NCBI RefSeq assembly: GCF_043195105.1
Contig: NZ_JBAFWO010000008.1
Reading direction: 5' to 3' (one strand)
DNA: 64,000 nucleotides
From: NCEH01 sp002257205
Lineage (GTDB): Bacteria > Pseudomonadota > Alphaproteobacteria > Rhizobiales > Xanthobacteraceae
The notes beneath the pieces are model-generated. The model was not told the DNA's origin. It did not search any database and worked only from the letters and a program-made list of their open reading frames with translations. This document shows, one piece after another, positions 49,070 to 58,030 of the stretch. A program made the position numbers and the translations under genes. Position 1 is the first letter of the stretch. Every line of letters begins with the position of its first letter.

Positions 49070-51760
49070 ATGCCCGATACCGGCGTGCGTAGCACCAATT
49101 TGCCCAGCAGCACCATCGTTACCGAAGTCCTTGGGAACAAGGATCTTGGCGGCGGGGTATTGCAGACGGTCAGGATTCCGGTCGGGAATTTCGCGAACAT
49201 TCTCGCCCCCTACGGCACGCATGTGGTGTTCGCGACCCTTTCAGAAATGAACGCAAGCCTTGCCTATCCGGCCAATACCGGTGGCGAGGTATGGGCGGAC
49301 TCGACCGATGCGAACAACGGAATCTACCGCAAGATTGGCGCGTCAGGCTCCGGCTCTTGGACATGGGTTGCCCCGCTATCCACGACGCAGATCCTGGATC
49401 GGATCGCGGCTTTGGAGGCTATCGGCGGAGATGCAAACCTCGCTGCCATCGCGGATCTTTCCCGGCCCGGCGAACGGCCGGCGCTGTGGTCCCCTGGCAC
49501 GGACGGCAATCCTGATGACATGGCGATTTATACCGACTCCGTGGTGGATTCGGATGGCTCCGTGGCGCGCCTCGTTGGTGCGCAAGTCTGCGCCCCGCGC
49601 GCGGCGCAGCGGCTGGAGCCTGGGCGTCGGTATCTGGTCCGCGTCAAGGTGCGGCGCAGGATCAATACATCCGACCCTGCGGGCGATGCAGTCAACATCT
49701 CGATCCGGTGGTTGACGCAGGCAAAGGCGGGCCTGAGCACCACGGTTTCCACCTCGCTCACTACCCTGACCACCAGCTCGGGTGTGGTTGAGCACCAGAT
49801 GGTGATCTCGACGGCGGCGGGCACGGGCGTCACGGCGCTTTCGCCCTCCGGATCGGTGTATTTCCGTCCTTTCGTCCAGACATTCGGGACGTTGTGCGCG
49901 ACGGATGTGGAGGTGATCGCGATCCAGGACATCACGGATGCGACGGCTTATTCTCCAGACCTTACTGCCCTCACGGGGCGTGTGACGGCGATCGAGAGCG
50001 AGACGCTTCCGGATCGCGTCGAGGTGCTTGAGGCGGCGTACGGCACACCGCGCAAGGTGTTCTTTCGCACCTACGGAGATTTCGTGGCGGCGACCATCGC
50101 GTCCAGCATCGATACCGTGGAAATCCTTGGCTATTATGCCGCCAATGACGGCGGCGGGCAGGTGTTCGGGCGGGGCTCCAACGTCACGGGTGCTGTGAAT
50201 GTCGGCTCCGATTATTGGGAGCGGCGCGGCAATAGCGCGAATTTCCGCAAATTCGGCGCGACGGGAGATGGGTCAACATCAGATAGGACCGCATGCGCCA
50301 ATGCTGATGCATATGCCGCCGCGGCCGGTGTGAGTCTGGTTGTATCCTATGGGACCTATCTGATTGACAGCAGCATCACGTTTGCGTCCGTGCTCGATTT
50401 TCGCGGGGGGGTTCTGAAGCGCGGTGGAAGTGCGACGATCACGGTCGCTGGCGTGAGGGCTGGGCGTAGCCAGAACTTGTTTATGTCAATCGCCGACGGT
50501 TCTATTATTTTTGCGTCGGGGCAGGAGCGGTATGCCGAATGGTTTGGCGCGGCCGGCGACAACACCACAGATGACACGATCCCGCTGCGGGCGGGTAAAA
50601 CGGCTGGCCCCGGCCCGCTTATGCTTGACGCTAAAACCTACAAAGTGACGGACACCCTATCCATTACGCAGACCGGGCAGGGATATTCCGGCGTTGACCC
50701 TGGCAGCACAATCATCAATATGACCGTCGCGGACAAAGACATCATCCACGCATATGGTGCGGATTATGCGCACTGGCTACCATATCCGACCGTTAAAAAC
50801 CTACTCGTATACAGGAGCGTTAACCCGACCGGGACCGCTACAGGCATCCGCATGGAATACACCGTGCATTGCCGCCTGTTTAACGTGGTAAATGGGAATT
50901 CAGTATATGGGTTCCACTTTAAAGGCACCGGAAATTCCCTCGCGCGCGACTGCTGGGCAATCCGGGATATTGGTGAGGAGGGCGACTCGTTTTACGGGTG
51001 GTATTTCGACAGCTCCGTTGGCTCCCCCAACCCAACCATGGTTGTTGATAGCTGCAAAGCAGTTTGCTTTGTGCGCGATGTCAACTCGCTCGGATTTACC
51101 ATCATCGGTGATGACATCAAGGACGCGTTCCTACTAAATCCCGAGGTTGCGTCTTGCACATACGGGATCAATATTTCTGGATCCGCAGACAATCCAAATT
51201 TTGACATCCACATCGAAGCGCCTATTCTCGATACAATTTGGCTGGCCTGCATCAACATCAGCAATCTCGGAACGACGGGGTTGGTCAATATTAACGGCGG
51301 CTGGTCTAATTCTGGAGAGGCAACGGGCGTTGCGTCCTATGGGTTGATTGCTGCCGCGAGCAGCGGTGTGTCTGTCCGAAATCACCAGTTTTTCGGCGGC
51401 CCGAACTACGCCAATCATATCGGCGCGCTTTTGTCCGGGTGCTCCCGCTCTGCGATCGATGGCAATCAATTCCGCAACTGCCGCAAATCTGTGGATCTGT
51501 TGGATACCGGGCTCACTGGCGTGGGGTCTAACAAAACGTATAACCTGTCAAGTCAACCGGCTGATACGGTCATCCACGTGCGGGGTTCCAGCTTCCGGAA
51601 TGTTGTTACAGGCAACATTCTAGACGGAACCGCGACAAATTCAATTTTGTTGACATCTGGAGCAACAACAAATCAGGTTGCCCTGAATAATGTCAACACT
51701 GCCGCTATGGCTGCTATATCTGATCTCGGAAGCGGAAATACCGTGACGCTCAATCTCTGA
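49070..51760 (+). CDS. Tailspike with beta-helix (pectate-lyase-like) domain
   Basis: 896 residues. The N-terminal about 300 residues are tail-binding and linker regions with a short helix near TLPDRVEVLEAAYGTPRKVF. The central mark FRKFGATGDGSTSDRTACAN is the conserved entry to right-handed beta-helix depolymerases; many beta-strand repeats follow (GFHFKGTGNSLARDCWAIRD). The 3' half is visibly richer in A and T than its neighbours, which suggests later acquisition of the receptor-binding part. Confidence 0.82.
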   Translation: MPDTGVRSTNLPSSTIVTEVLGNKDLGGGVLQTVRIPVGNFANILAPYGTHVVFATLSEMNASLAYPANTGGEVWADSTDANNGIYRKIGASGSGSWTWVAPLSTTQILDRIAALEAIGGDANLAAIADLSRPGERPALWSPGTDGNPDDMAIYTDSVVDSDGSVARLVGAQVCAPRAAQRLEPGRRYLVRVKVRRRINTSDPAGDAVNISIRWLTQAKAGLSTTVSTSLTTLTTSSGVVEHQMVISTAAGTGVTALSPSGSVYFRPFVQTFGTLCATDVEVIAIQDITDATAYSPDLTALTGRVTAIESETLPDRVEVLEAAYGTPRKVFFRTYGDFVAATIASSIDTVEILGYYAANDGGGQVFGRGSNVTGAVNVGSDYWERRGNSANFRKFGATGDGSTSDRTACANADAYAAAAGVSLVVSYGTYLIDSSITFASVLDFRGGVLKRGGSATITVAGVRAGRSQNLFMSIADGSIIFASGQERYAEWFGAAGDNTTDDTIPLRAGKTAGPGPLMLDAKTYKVTDTLSITQTGQGYSGVDPGSTIINMTVADKDIIHAYGADYAHWLPYPTVKNLLVYRSVNPTGTATGIRMEYTVHCRLFNVVNGNSVYGFHFKGTGNSLARDCWAIRDIGEEGDSFYGWYFDSSVGSPNPTMVVDSCKAVCFVRDVNSLGFTIIGDDIKDAFLLNPEVASCTYGINISGSADNPNFDIHIEAPILDTIWLACINISNLGTTGLVNINGGWSNSGEATGVASYGLIAAASSGVSVRNHQFFGGPNYANHIGALLSGCSRSAIDGNQFRNCRKSVDLLDTGLTGVGSNKTYNLSSQPADTVIHVRGSSFRNVVTGNILDGTATNSILLTSGATTNQVALNNVNTAAMAAISDLGSGNTVTLNL

Positions 51761-51786
51761 TGCCGGCCCCGCCGCCATCTCCATTT

Positions 51787-51808
51787 GCCGCCTTCGGGCG
51801 GCTTTTTT
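51787..51808 (+). terminator. Terminator after tailspike
   Basis: GCCGCC, loop TTCG, GGCGGC, then six T residues. Confidence 0.85.
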
Positions 51809-51827
51809 GTGCCCGGAGCAACGCCAC

Positions 51828-52178
51828 ATGGTCATGCGCTACGACGACATCGTAATCGATCGAGGCTCGACCGTCCCGCGCCTCCAATTCCGATTTCTGC
51901 TCGACGGCACGGGCTCCGAATGGCGGCTAACCCTACTGCCATCGCGGGGCGAGCGGATCGAGCTGTCTACCGAGGACAGCACACTGACTGCCACCGTCGC
52001 GACTGTGGATGGCGTCACCACGACCACCGTCACATGGGCCCGCACCGTCGAGCAGAGCCGGCTGATCCCGAGCGGCGCGCTCACCTCCTACGAGCTGGAA
52101 CAGATCGAGCCGGGCGGAGGCCAGCGCCTGTGTCTGGAGGGAATCATTAAGGGCCAGGGAGGGCTGAACGATGACTGA
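51828..52178 (+). CDS. Small fiber-associated protein
   Basis: 116 residues from ATG 51828 (MVMRYDDIVIDRGSTVPRLQ). Beta-rich (ATVATVDGVTTTTVTWARTV), Ig-like in appearance. It overlaps the next fiber gene by eight bases. Probably a fiber adaptor or chaperone; no family is recognised. Confidence 0.6.
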   Translation: MVMRYDDIVIDRGSTVPRLQFRFLLDGTGSEWRLTLLPSRGERIELSTEDSTLTATVATVDGVTTTTVTWARTVEQSRLIPSGALTSYELEQIEPGGGQRLCLEGIIKGQGGLNDD

Positions 52179-53754
52179 CACCGTTATTGAGGTGCTGGTT
52201 GAGGGTCCTCAAGGCCCCCCCGGCGAGGTCAATGCCGAGAGCATCGCCGCTGCCGCTGCGGCGGTTGCTGCTGCGGAGGCTACGGCAGCAGACCGGACGG
52301 CGGCGGCTACATCAGCGGCTTCAGCGGCCTCCGATGCCAGCGCGACGGCGACCAACGCAGGGATTGCGCAAACTGCGGCAACTGCTGCTGCGGCCTCCGC
52401 TGCTGCCGCTGTCGTGGATTATGAGTATGTCAACGGGCGCCTGACCGGATTCCCGCTCCAGCCCCCGCTGGCCTACGGAGCGCGGATCGCTGGCGTCGGA
52501 TCAAGCAGCATGCAGGCCAATGCCGGCGCGCTGTCGTCAACCCTGATGGTCACGTCCGCCAGTGGCTTTGTCACCCGCGCGCGGCTCCTGGACCCGCGAT
52601 TTGAATTCGACTGCTGGTACGACGCCACAAAACCCAACAACATCGGCGGCGCCAACAAGGGGGTGGGCGGCACGACATACGCCGCTCAGGTGACGCAGAT
52701 CGAAGCGGCGCTCTCCGAGGATTATGCCGCGATCGTGCTCTATACCGGCCCCAATGAGCTGGTCAGCCTGACGCCGCAGGTCGCATTTGCAGGCATCCGG
52801 GACAATGTGCAGCGGGTGCTCGACGGCGGCGCGATACCGATCCTGTGCACGCCCAACGCACGCGGGACAAGCGGCGCCAACGCGCTGACGTCAAACAGCG
52901 TCGATCGACGCAAAAAGATGAGTCTGGACGACAAGTTGAGGGATTTCGCCGCGCAGACGAGCGGCGTGTATCTCGCCGATCTGGCCACCGCTTTTGCTGA
53001 TCCCACGTCGGCCATGCAAGAGGCGCTCGCCGACACCACGCTGGACGGGCTGCATGCTCTGCCGCTGGGGGTGACGGCCGACAGCCTCGTATTTCTGGAC
53101 ACCATCCGCCGTGTCGTGCAGCCCCGGCCGGATGCGGATTTTTCTGTAACAAACCTATACCAAAATGGCAACCTGACCGGGACCGGCGGCAACAACGGTG
53201 TCGCCACGACGCTCAGCGGCACGCTGCCGAGCTATGTCCGCGTCGGGTGCAGTGGCGGCACGCCCGCGTCGAGCGCGGTCGCGTCAACGATCACCGATCC
53301 GGGCGGCAAAGCCGGGGTACGGGTGCTCATCACTGCTGCGGATGAGACTCCCGTGACGTGGTGGACGTTGTTTTCCGACACCTCAGGGTCCGGCAATTCC
53401 AGCATTGTGGCGTCCGCCTATGACGGGCAGTGGGTGCGCGCCGAGGCGCTGGTCTGGCTCTATACAGGTGGTGAGCTACTGCGTGGCTGGTCGCTGCAAG
53501 TCGAGTCCCGCACATCAAGCACGGGGGCCGCAACGTCTGCGGTGAGTTCCAACTATGTGGCGGACCTCACGACACCCATTGGAGATGTGCGGCTCAACGG
53601 GCATCCCTACTATTTCCGGACACCGCCATTCCAGATCCCGAGCGGCACCACGCACCTCAATTTCAAACACATCTGTTCCCACGTCGGGACGGGCTCGATC
53701 CTCTATGAGGTGAGCCGGCCCACTCTGTACGTGGTGGCCGATCCTCGGGTCTGA
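52171..53754 (+). CDS. Tail fiber with collagen-like start and SGNH hydrolase domain
   Basis: 527 residues. Residues about 10-18 read EGPQGPPGE, a short collagen-like run. Residues about 22-88 are an Ala/Thr/Ser helix for trimerisation. An SGNH hydrolase domain follows: GVGSSSMQANAG (nucleophile serine), VLYTGPNELV (Asn block) and DTTLDGLHALPLG (Asp and His). The C-terminal 200 residues are beta-rich. The enzyme would remove O-acyl groups from surface polysaccharide during adsorption. Confidence 0.8.
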   Translation: MTDTVIEVLVEGPQGPPGEVNAESIAAAAAAVAAAEATAADRTAAATSAASAASDASATATNAGIAQTAATAAAASAAAAVVDYEYVNGRLTGFPLQPPLAYGARIAGVGSSSMQANAGALSSTLMVTSASGFVTRARLLDPRFEFDCWYDATKPNNIGGANKGVGGTTYAAQVTQIEAALSEDYAAIVLYTGPNELVSLTPQVAFAGIRDNVQRVLDGGAIPILCTPNARGTSGANALTSNSVDRRKKMSLDDKLRDFAAQTSGVYLADLATAFADPTSAMQEALADTTLDGLHALPLGVTADSLVFLDTIRRVVQPRPDADFSVTNLYQNGNLTGTGGNNGVATTLSGTLPSYVRVGCSGGTPASSAVASTITDPGGKAGVRVLITAADETPVTWWTLFSDTSGSGNSSIVASAYDGQWVRAEALVWLYTGGELLRGWSLQVESRTSSTGAATSAVSSNYVADLTTPIGDVRLNGHPYYFRTPPFQIPSGTTHLNFKHICSHVGTGSILYEVSRPTLYVVADPRV

Positions 53755-53774
53755 CCTCCGAAAATATCCCGCCC

Positions 53775-53798
53775 GCCGCCCGCTGAGGCGGCTTTTTT
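53775..53798 (+). terminator. Terminator after tail fiber
   Basis: GCCGCC 53775-53780 pairs with GGCGGC 53787-53792, followed by six T residues. Confidence 0.8.
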
Positions 53799-53821
53799 GT
53801 GTCCAATCCCTGGAGAGACCC

Positions 53822-54940
53822 ATGCGAGCAATCGACGTGGTGCACAAACTCGCGCCATCGGCACTCGACGATTACCTGGCCGCTTTCGATGGCGGCGACA
53901 CGCAGCTTGATGCGGCAGGCGTTTCCACTCCCCTGCGCTTGGCTCATTTCCTGGCGCAAGTGATGCACGAATCCGGTGGGCTCACGATCCGGCGCGAGAG
54001 CGGGAAATACAGCGCCTCCCGCATCATGGAAATCTTCGGCGTCAACGTCCATTCGGCGGCCGTCACGAAGTCGGAAGCCGCGAAGCTCGCTGGCGATGGC
54101 CCGGCCCTGTTCGAGCGCGTCTATGGGCTCGGCAATCCCCGGAAGGCTAAGGAACTCGGAAACATCAATCCCGGAGACGGATGGAAATACCGCGGCAACG
54201 GAATCCTCCAGACCACGGGCCGCGCCAATCACCGGGAGATGGGCGAGCGGTGCAAACTCGGGAATCTGTTCGAAGTATCCCCCGATCAAGTCACGAGCGC
54301 ACAACACGCGCTGAAGCCGGCGCTGGCGGAATGGGTGGCGGGGAACTGCAACGACCTTGCCGACAAGAATGATATTCGCAGCATCACCAAGAAGATCAAC
54401 GGCGGATATAACGGGTACGAGGACCGCATCAACTGGTTCAACAAAATCTGGAAGTTGGTCGGCTCGGACGATGCGTCTTGGTCCGTTGCGTCCGGCGACG
54501 CGGAGACCGAAAAGCTTCAGCGAGACCTCAATGAATTAGGCGCGACTCTGAAGGTCGATGGCCGCACGGGGCCTGAAACCAAAGCGGCCGTCGCTGCTTT
54601 CCAAAAGGCAAATGGGCTCAAGGTGGACGGGCTCGCAGGCGAGCAGACAAAGGCCGCTATCGCGCAGCGCCTTGCCACAACCAAGCCCAGCCTGCCAACG
54701 GCCTCCATCGTCCCGCAGGCGCCTGTGAAGGAGATTGTGGGCGGTACCGCAACGATTGGGCTCTCCGAGCTTACGCGGCAGGCCGGCGCGGCGCTCGCGC
54801 CCTACCAAGACCTATCCGAATATGTCCGGTGGGGCATGCTCGGCTTGACCGTCATCGGCGGCGGGTGGGTCGCGTTCGGGCTGGTCCGATCCTACGTGAT
54901 CCCGGCCATCTGGAAGCCCAAGCCTGTGGTGCTTTCGTGA
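53822..54940 (+). CDS. Endolysin: GH19-type muramidase/chitinase fold, peptidoglycan-binding domain, C-terminal anchor
   Basis: 372 residues from ATG 53822. The GH19-type catalytic domain (about 10-225) has LRLAHFLAQVMHESGGLTIR with the catalytic glutamate, YRGNGILQTTGRANHREMGE and KKINGGYNGYEDRINWFNKI. A PG_binding_1 repeat (about 230-285) reads LQRDLNELGATLKVDGRTGP and AVAAFQKANGLKVDGLAGEQ. A predicted transmembrane helix (WGMLGLTVIGGGWVAFGLV) lies near the C-terminus, unusual for an endolysin. Confidence 0.88.
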   Translation: MRAIDVVHKLAPSALDDYLAAFDGGDTQLDAAGVSTPLRLAHFLAQVMHESGGLTIRRESGKYSASRIMEIFGVNVHSAAVTKSEAAKLAGDGPALFERVYGLGNPRKAKELGNINPGDGWKYRGNGILQTTGRANHREMGERCKLGNLFEVSPDQVTSAQHALKPALAEWVAGNCNDLADKNDIRSITKKINGGYNGYEDRINWFNKIWKLVGSDDASWSVASGDAETEKLQRDLNELGATLKVDGRTGPETKAAVAAFQKANGLKVDGLAGEQTKAAIAQRLATTKPSLPTASIVPQAPVKEIVGGTATIGLSELTRQAGAALAPYQDLSEYVRWGMLGLTVIGGGWVAFGLVRSYVIPAIWKPKPVVLS

Positions 54941-55281
54941 CTTGGCTTATCGGCATCGTCCTGGACAACACGCCGTGGTGGGCGTGGGCGATTGCCGCTG
55001 CCGCTGCTCTGGCAGCCACATATCAGCTCTGGATGCCCATTTGGGCGCTCATTCCCGCACCCGTAAAGGCGGTATTGCTCGCCATCGGCGCTGCGATCCT
55101 GGCCTATCTCGCAGGCCGCAACCGTGGCGCAACTGGTGCAGTGGAGCGCGAGCGGGCCAAGCAAGACGCAGCGACGCGGAAGATGATCGAGGAAAAGAAG
55201 GGGATCGACGATGAAACGGCTCATCTATCCGATGATGTTCTTGATCGGGATAACGCTCGCTGGGTGCGTAAGCAGCCCTAG
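54937..55281 (+). CDS. Putative i-spanin / holin-like membrane protein
   Basis: 114 residues from GTG 54937, overlapping the endolysin stop. Two hydrophobic stretches (WWAWAIAAAAALAATYQLWM and VKAVLLAIGAAILAYLAG) precede a charged helix (RERAKQDAATRKMIEEKKGI). The distal part overlaps a lipoprotein gene in another frame, as in Rz/Rz1, so an inner-membrane spanin (possibly fused with a holin-type helix) is the best fit. Confidence 0.7.
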   Translation: MTWLIGIVLDNTPWWAWAIAAAAALAATYQLWMPIWALIPAPVKAVLLAIGAAILAYLAGRNRGATGAVERERAKQDAATRKMIEEKKGIDDETAHLSDDVLDRDNARWVRKQP

Positions 55282-55420
55282 GCCGGACGTCTGGTGCCAG
55301 ACCAACACTCCGATCCGCCCGACGTCGGCGGAATATTCGGTCAAGGACCGGCAATCCAAAGAGCAGATGCGCGCGCACAATCGATTCGGTGAAAAGCTCT
55401 GTGGCTGGAGGCCGGAATGA
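55211..55420 (+). CDS. Putative o-spanin lipoprotein, nested in i-spanin gene
   Basis: 69 residues. MKRLIYPMMFLIGITLAGCV has lipobox LAGC; the mature part is about 51 residues. The first 71 bases lie within the i-spanin gene in a different frame, the arrangement of lambda Rz1. It would bridge to the outer membrane at lysis. Confidence 0.75.
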   Translation: MKRLIYPMMFLIGITLAGCVSSPRPDVWCQTNTPIRPTSAEYSVKDRQSKEQMRAHNRFGEKLCGWRPE

Positions 55421-55647
55421 CTGAGGGGCCAAAGGAAAGCATGGACCCTGCCGTCGCGGCATTCCTTTCCCGCCTGGACGCTGAAGACGTTCCGTTGCTG
55501 GAAAAGTCTATGGAGTTGACCCGCAATATCGCAGCAACAGCGACGGTTATCAAGTGGGTGATCATTTCTGCATTCGGCCTTGTGGTCGCAGTCGCCGCAT
55601 TGGGAGAAAGCCTCCAGAAGATCGCCATGTTTATCCGTGGTCACTGA
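55417..55647 (+). CDS. Single-span membrane protein, holin candidate
   Basis: 76 residues with one C-terminal transmembrane helix (VIKWVIISAFGLVVAVAALG) after a charged N-terminal helix. Position at the end of the lysis cassette fits a holin or antiholin. The start overlaps the o-spanin stop. Confidence 0.65.
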   Translation: MTEGPKESMDPAVAAFLSRLDAEDVPLLEKSMELTRNIAATATVIKWVIISAFGLVVAVAALGESLQKIAMFIRGH

Positions 55648-55675
55648 CCCGTCGCTCTAGCAGTGAGGTAGTCGC

Positions 55676-56926
55676 ATGGGCGTGCCCAAAGACGAGGCCA
55701 AAGCGCGAGAGGCGGTTGAGGCTCTAGCGCGCAACCCCGATAACAAGAGCGCTGCGGCGCGGGAACTTGGGATATCCCGGCAATCATTCCGGGAGCGGCT
55801 GAACAATGCCGCGGTCCTGGGCATGATGGGCACAAAACCAGTCCTCCCTGGCTTTGTCATCACGAAGACATCGGCAGAACTCGACGAAGCAGAAAATGTC
55901 GTGCGCCAGTGGGTGCAGCAAGAGCCAGGGCCTGGAGAGGCGTTCGAAATTCCAGCCGGGCACGTGGTCAAGGGCATATCGGCCTATGTTGACGCAGACA
56001 ACAGGGTCATCGGGCAATGGATCAAAACGCGAGAGGGTGAACTAGACCCGCTTGCCATTGCCGATGCAATCAAGTGCGCATTTCTCGATTACAGCGGGGC
56101 GGCTGATTCCGTTCCGGCGCCGCACCAAACAAGCAACGAACTTCTCACTTTGTACCCTCTTGCGGATTGGCACATAGGTCTTTTCGCATGGAGGGGAGAG
56201 ACCGGGACCAATTGGGATCTGAAGATCGCCGAAACGACCATCGGCGATGCGGTTTCCGATCTTGTGGCGCGCTCGCCATCGTCTGGCGATGCCGTTGTAT
56301 TGGGTGGTGGCGACCTCATCCACGCGGACAACGGGGATAACCGCACATCCCGCTCCGGCCACACGCTGGACGTGGATGGGCGCTATGACAAGGTGATTGG
56401 CGTCGCCTCCAGGCTCCTGGTGCGCACCGTTGATGCCTGCCTCGCCCGCCACCGAAACGTGACTGTGCGCATCCTCAAGGGGAACCACGACGAACACGCC
56501 AGCGTCGCTATCGCTTATTTCCTCCTGGGATGGTACCGCAACGAGCCCCGCGTGACCGTGGACGTTGATCCGTCTCTATTCTGGTGGATGCGGTTCGGCC
56601 GCGTGCTCTTCGGCGCCACGCACGGCCACATGGTCAAGATCGGCAAGATGCCGTCCATCATGGCGCACCGGCGGGCGGAGGATTGGGGCGCAACCCAATT
56701 CCGTTACGTCCATGGGTTCCACCTCCATCATTCCTCCAAGACCGCGACCGAAGGCGAGGGGGTGATCTGCGAGATCCACCAGAGTCCTGTCGCACAGGAT
56801 GCGTGGCATTTCGGATCGGGCTTTCTGTCCGGGCGCTCCCTCCAGGCAATCACCTATCACCAGTCGTTTGGCGAGATCGGGCGCGCCCGCGTCGCGATCA
56901 TGGATGCAATAGGGGTGCCAGCATGA
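55676..56926 (+). CDS. HTH plus calcineurin-like phosphoesterase
   Basis: 416 residues. The N-terminal helix-turn-helix is NKSAAARELGISRQSFRERL. The metallophosphatase domain has LADWHIG, GGGDLIHADNGDNRTS, ILKGNHDEHASVAIAY, GATHGHMVK and VHGFHLHH, all expected metal ligands in order. Similar phage proteins are called metallophosphoesterases; a nuclease or phosphatase acting on nucleic acid is likely, given the helix-turn-helix. It starts a group of nucleotide-related genes. Confidence 0.85.
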   Translation: MGVPKDEAKAREAVEALARNPDNKSAAARELGISRQSFRERLNNAAVLGMMGTKPVLPGFVITKTSAELDEAENVVRQWVQQEPGPGEAFEIPAGHVVKGISAYVDADNRVIGQWIKTREGELDPLAIADAIKCAFLDYSGAADSVPAPHQTSNELLTLYPLADWHIGLFAWRGETGTNWDLKIAETTIGDAVSDLVARSPSSGDAVVLGGGDLIHADNGDNRTSRSGHTLDVDGRYDKVIGVASRLLVRTVDACLARHRNVTVRILKGNHDEHASVAIAYFLLGWYRNEPRVTVDVDPSLFWWMRFGRVLFGATHGHMVKIGKMPSIMAHRRAEDWGATQFRYVHGFHLHHSSKTATEGEGVICEIHQSPVAQDAWHFGSGFLSGRSLQAITYHQSFGEIGRARVAIMDAIGVPA

Positions 56927-57141
56927 ACGAGGATGATGGTCTCGAATGCGGCGGCGGCCTATGGGAAATCGCTGCCGAGCTGCGCGCCATGATCGAGCTT
57001 GTGGACACAGCCAAAACACCGGCCGGCCGGCGCCTCGCCACCGAGGCCGCTGAAGCACTGATGCTCCACCTAACGCCGCCAAGCGCCCGCATCATCGCGA
57101 TGGTGCCCAAGGCCGATGCCATGGAGGCAAAGCCCTTATGA
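56923..57141 (+). CDS. Hypothetical phage protein
   Basis: 72 residues, helical (LWEIAAELRAMIELVDTAKT). Overlaps both neighbours by four bases. Function unknown. Confidence 0.6.
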   Translation: MNEDDGLECGGGLWEIAAELRAMIELVDTAKTPAGRRLATEAAEALMLHLTPPSARIIAMVPKADAMEAKPL

Positions 57142-57500
57142 CCCTGGACGATCTTCGCGGGCTCCCGAGCTTTGTCTATCTCGCCACACCATACAGCCGG
57201 TACCGTTGGGGGCTCGCCAGTGCGGCCTATGATGCGGAGCGACACGCGGCCCATTTGATCGGGCTCGGATTGCGGGTGTTCTCCCCCATCGCCCATTCCC
57301 ACACCATCGCCCGCGTCGGCGGGATAGACCCGCTCTCGCATGAGATTTGGATGGAGCAAAACCAGCCGTTCATGGATGCAGCTTCCGCGATGGTCGCTGT
57401 TCGCATGGATGGATGGAAGGAGAGCATGGGCATGGCGATGGAAGCCGAGTTCTTCCAGGCCGCCGGCAAACCTATCGTGGAAATGGAGGCGCTGCCTTGA
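57138..57500 (+). CDS. DUF1937 / nucleoside deoxyribosyltransferase-like protein
   Basis: 120 residues. LPSFVYLATPYSRYRWGLAS, RVFSPIAHSHTIARVGGIDP and MVAVRMDGWKESMGMAMEAE match DUF1937, a relative of nucleoside 2-deoxyribosyltransferases (the tail ESMGMAMEAEFF carries the catalytic-type glutamate). A role in nucleotide salvage for the phage fits the neighbouring kinase. Confidence 0.82.
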   Translation: MTLDDLRGLPSFVYLATPYSRYRWGLASAAYDAERHAAHLIGLGLRVFSPIAHSHTIARVGGIDPLSHEIWMEQNQPFMDAASAMVAVRMDGWKESMGMAMEAEFFQAAGKPIVEMEALP

Positions 57501-58030
57501 TCATCGGGTTATGCGGTCTGGCTGGCGCGGGGAAGACGACGGCGGCAGAGTATCTAGAGCGCGAGCATGGGTTCGTTCGCATTCGGTTCGCCGGACCGCT
57601 CAAGGCGATGATGGCGGCGCTCGGATGCTCGCAGGACGAGATAGACGGGCACCTTAAGGAAACCCCCTGCGATCTTCTAGGCGGCAAGACGCCGCGCCAA
57701 GCGATGCAGTGGCTCGGAACCGAATGGGGCCGGGATATGATCGCCCCCGACCTTTGGACGCGGGCATGGAATTCCGCGGCAACGGCGCCGCGCATTGTGG
57801 CCGATGACGTTCGGTTCGCCAACGAGGCTGATGCGATCCGTGCGCGCGGCGGGCTCGTGGTGGAGATCCACCGGCCGGGCGCTGGCGCGGCGATAGGCGC
57901 CGCACATATCAGCGAGGCCATGCCGTTCAAGCCGGATGTGAGGATCGAGAACCGGCTTGGCCTGGGCTTTTTCGATAGCCTGGAGTCCATAATCTGCTCG
58001 GGGGACAGAAACGGGACAGATACACCGTGA
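57497..58030 (+). CDS. Deoxynucleoside monophosphate kinase
   Basis: 177 residues from TTG 57497 (GGAGG seven bases upstream; overlaps the DUF1937-like stop). The P-loop is IGLCGLAGAGKTTAAEYLER; further conserved parts are RIRFAGPLKAMMAALG, LGTEWGRDMIAPDLWTRAW and IVADDVRFANEADAIRARGG, as in phage dNMP kinases. It phosphorylates deoxynucleoside monophosphates for phage DNA synthesis. Confidence 0.85.
   Translation: MIIGLCGLAGAGKTTAAEYLEREHGFVRIRFAGPLKAMMAALGCSQDEIDGHLKETPCDLLGGKTPRQAMQWLGTEWGRDMIAPDLWTRAWNSAATAPRIVADDVRFANEADAIRARGGLVVEIHRPGAGAAIGAAHISEAMPFKPDVRIENRLGLGFFDSLESIICSGDRNGTDTP

Noticed and set aside
49070..53754. Diversity-generating retroelement acting on spike or fiber
   Set aside because: No reverse transcriptase and no template repeat seen.
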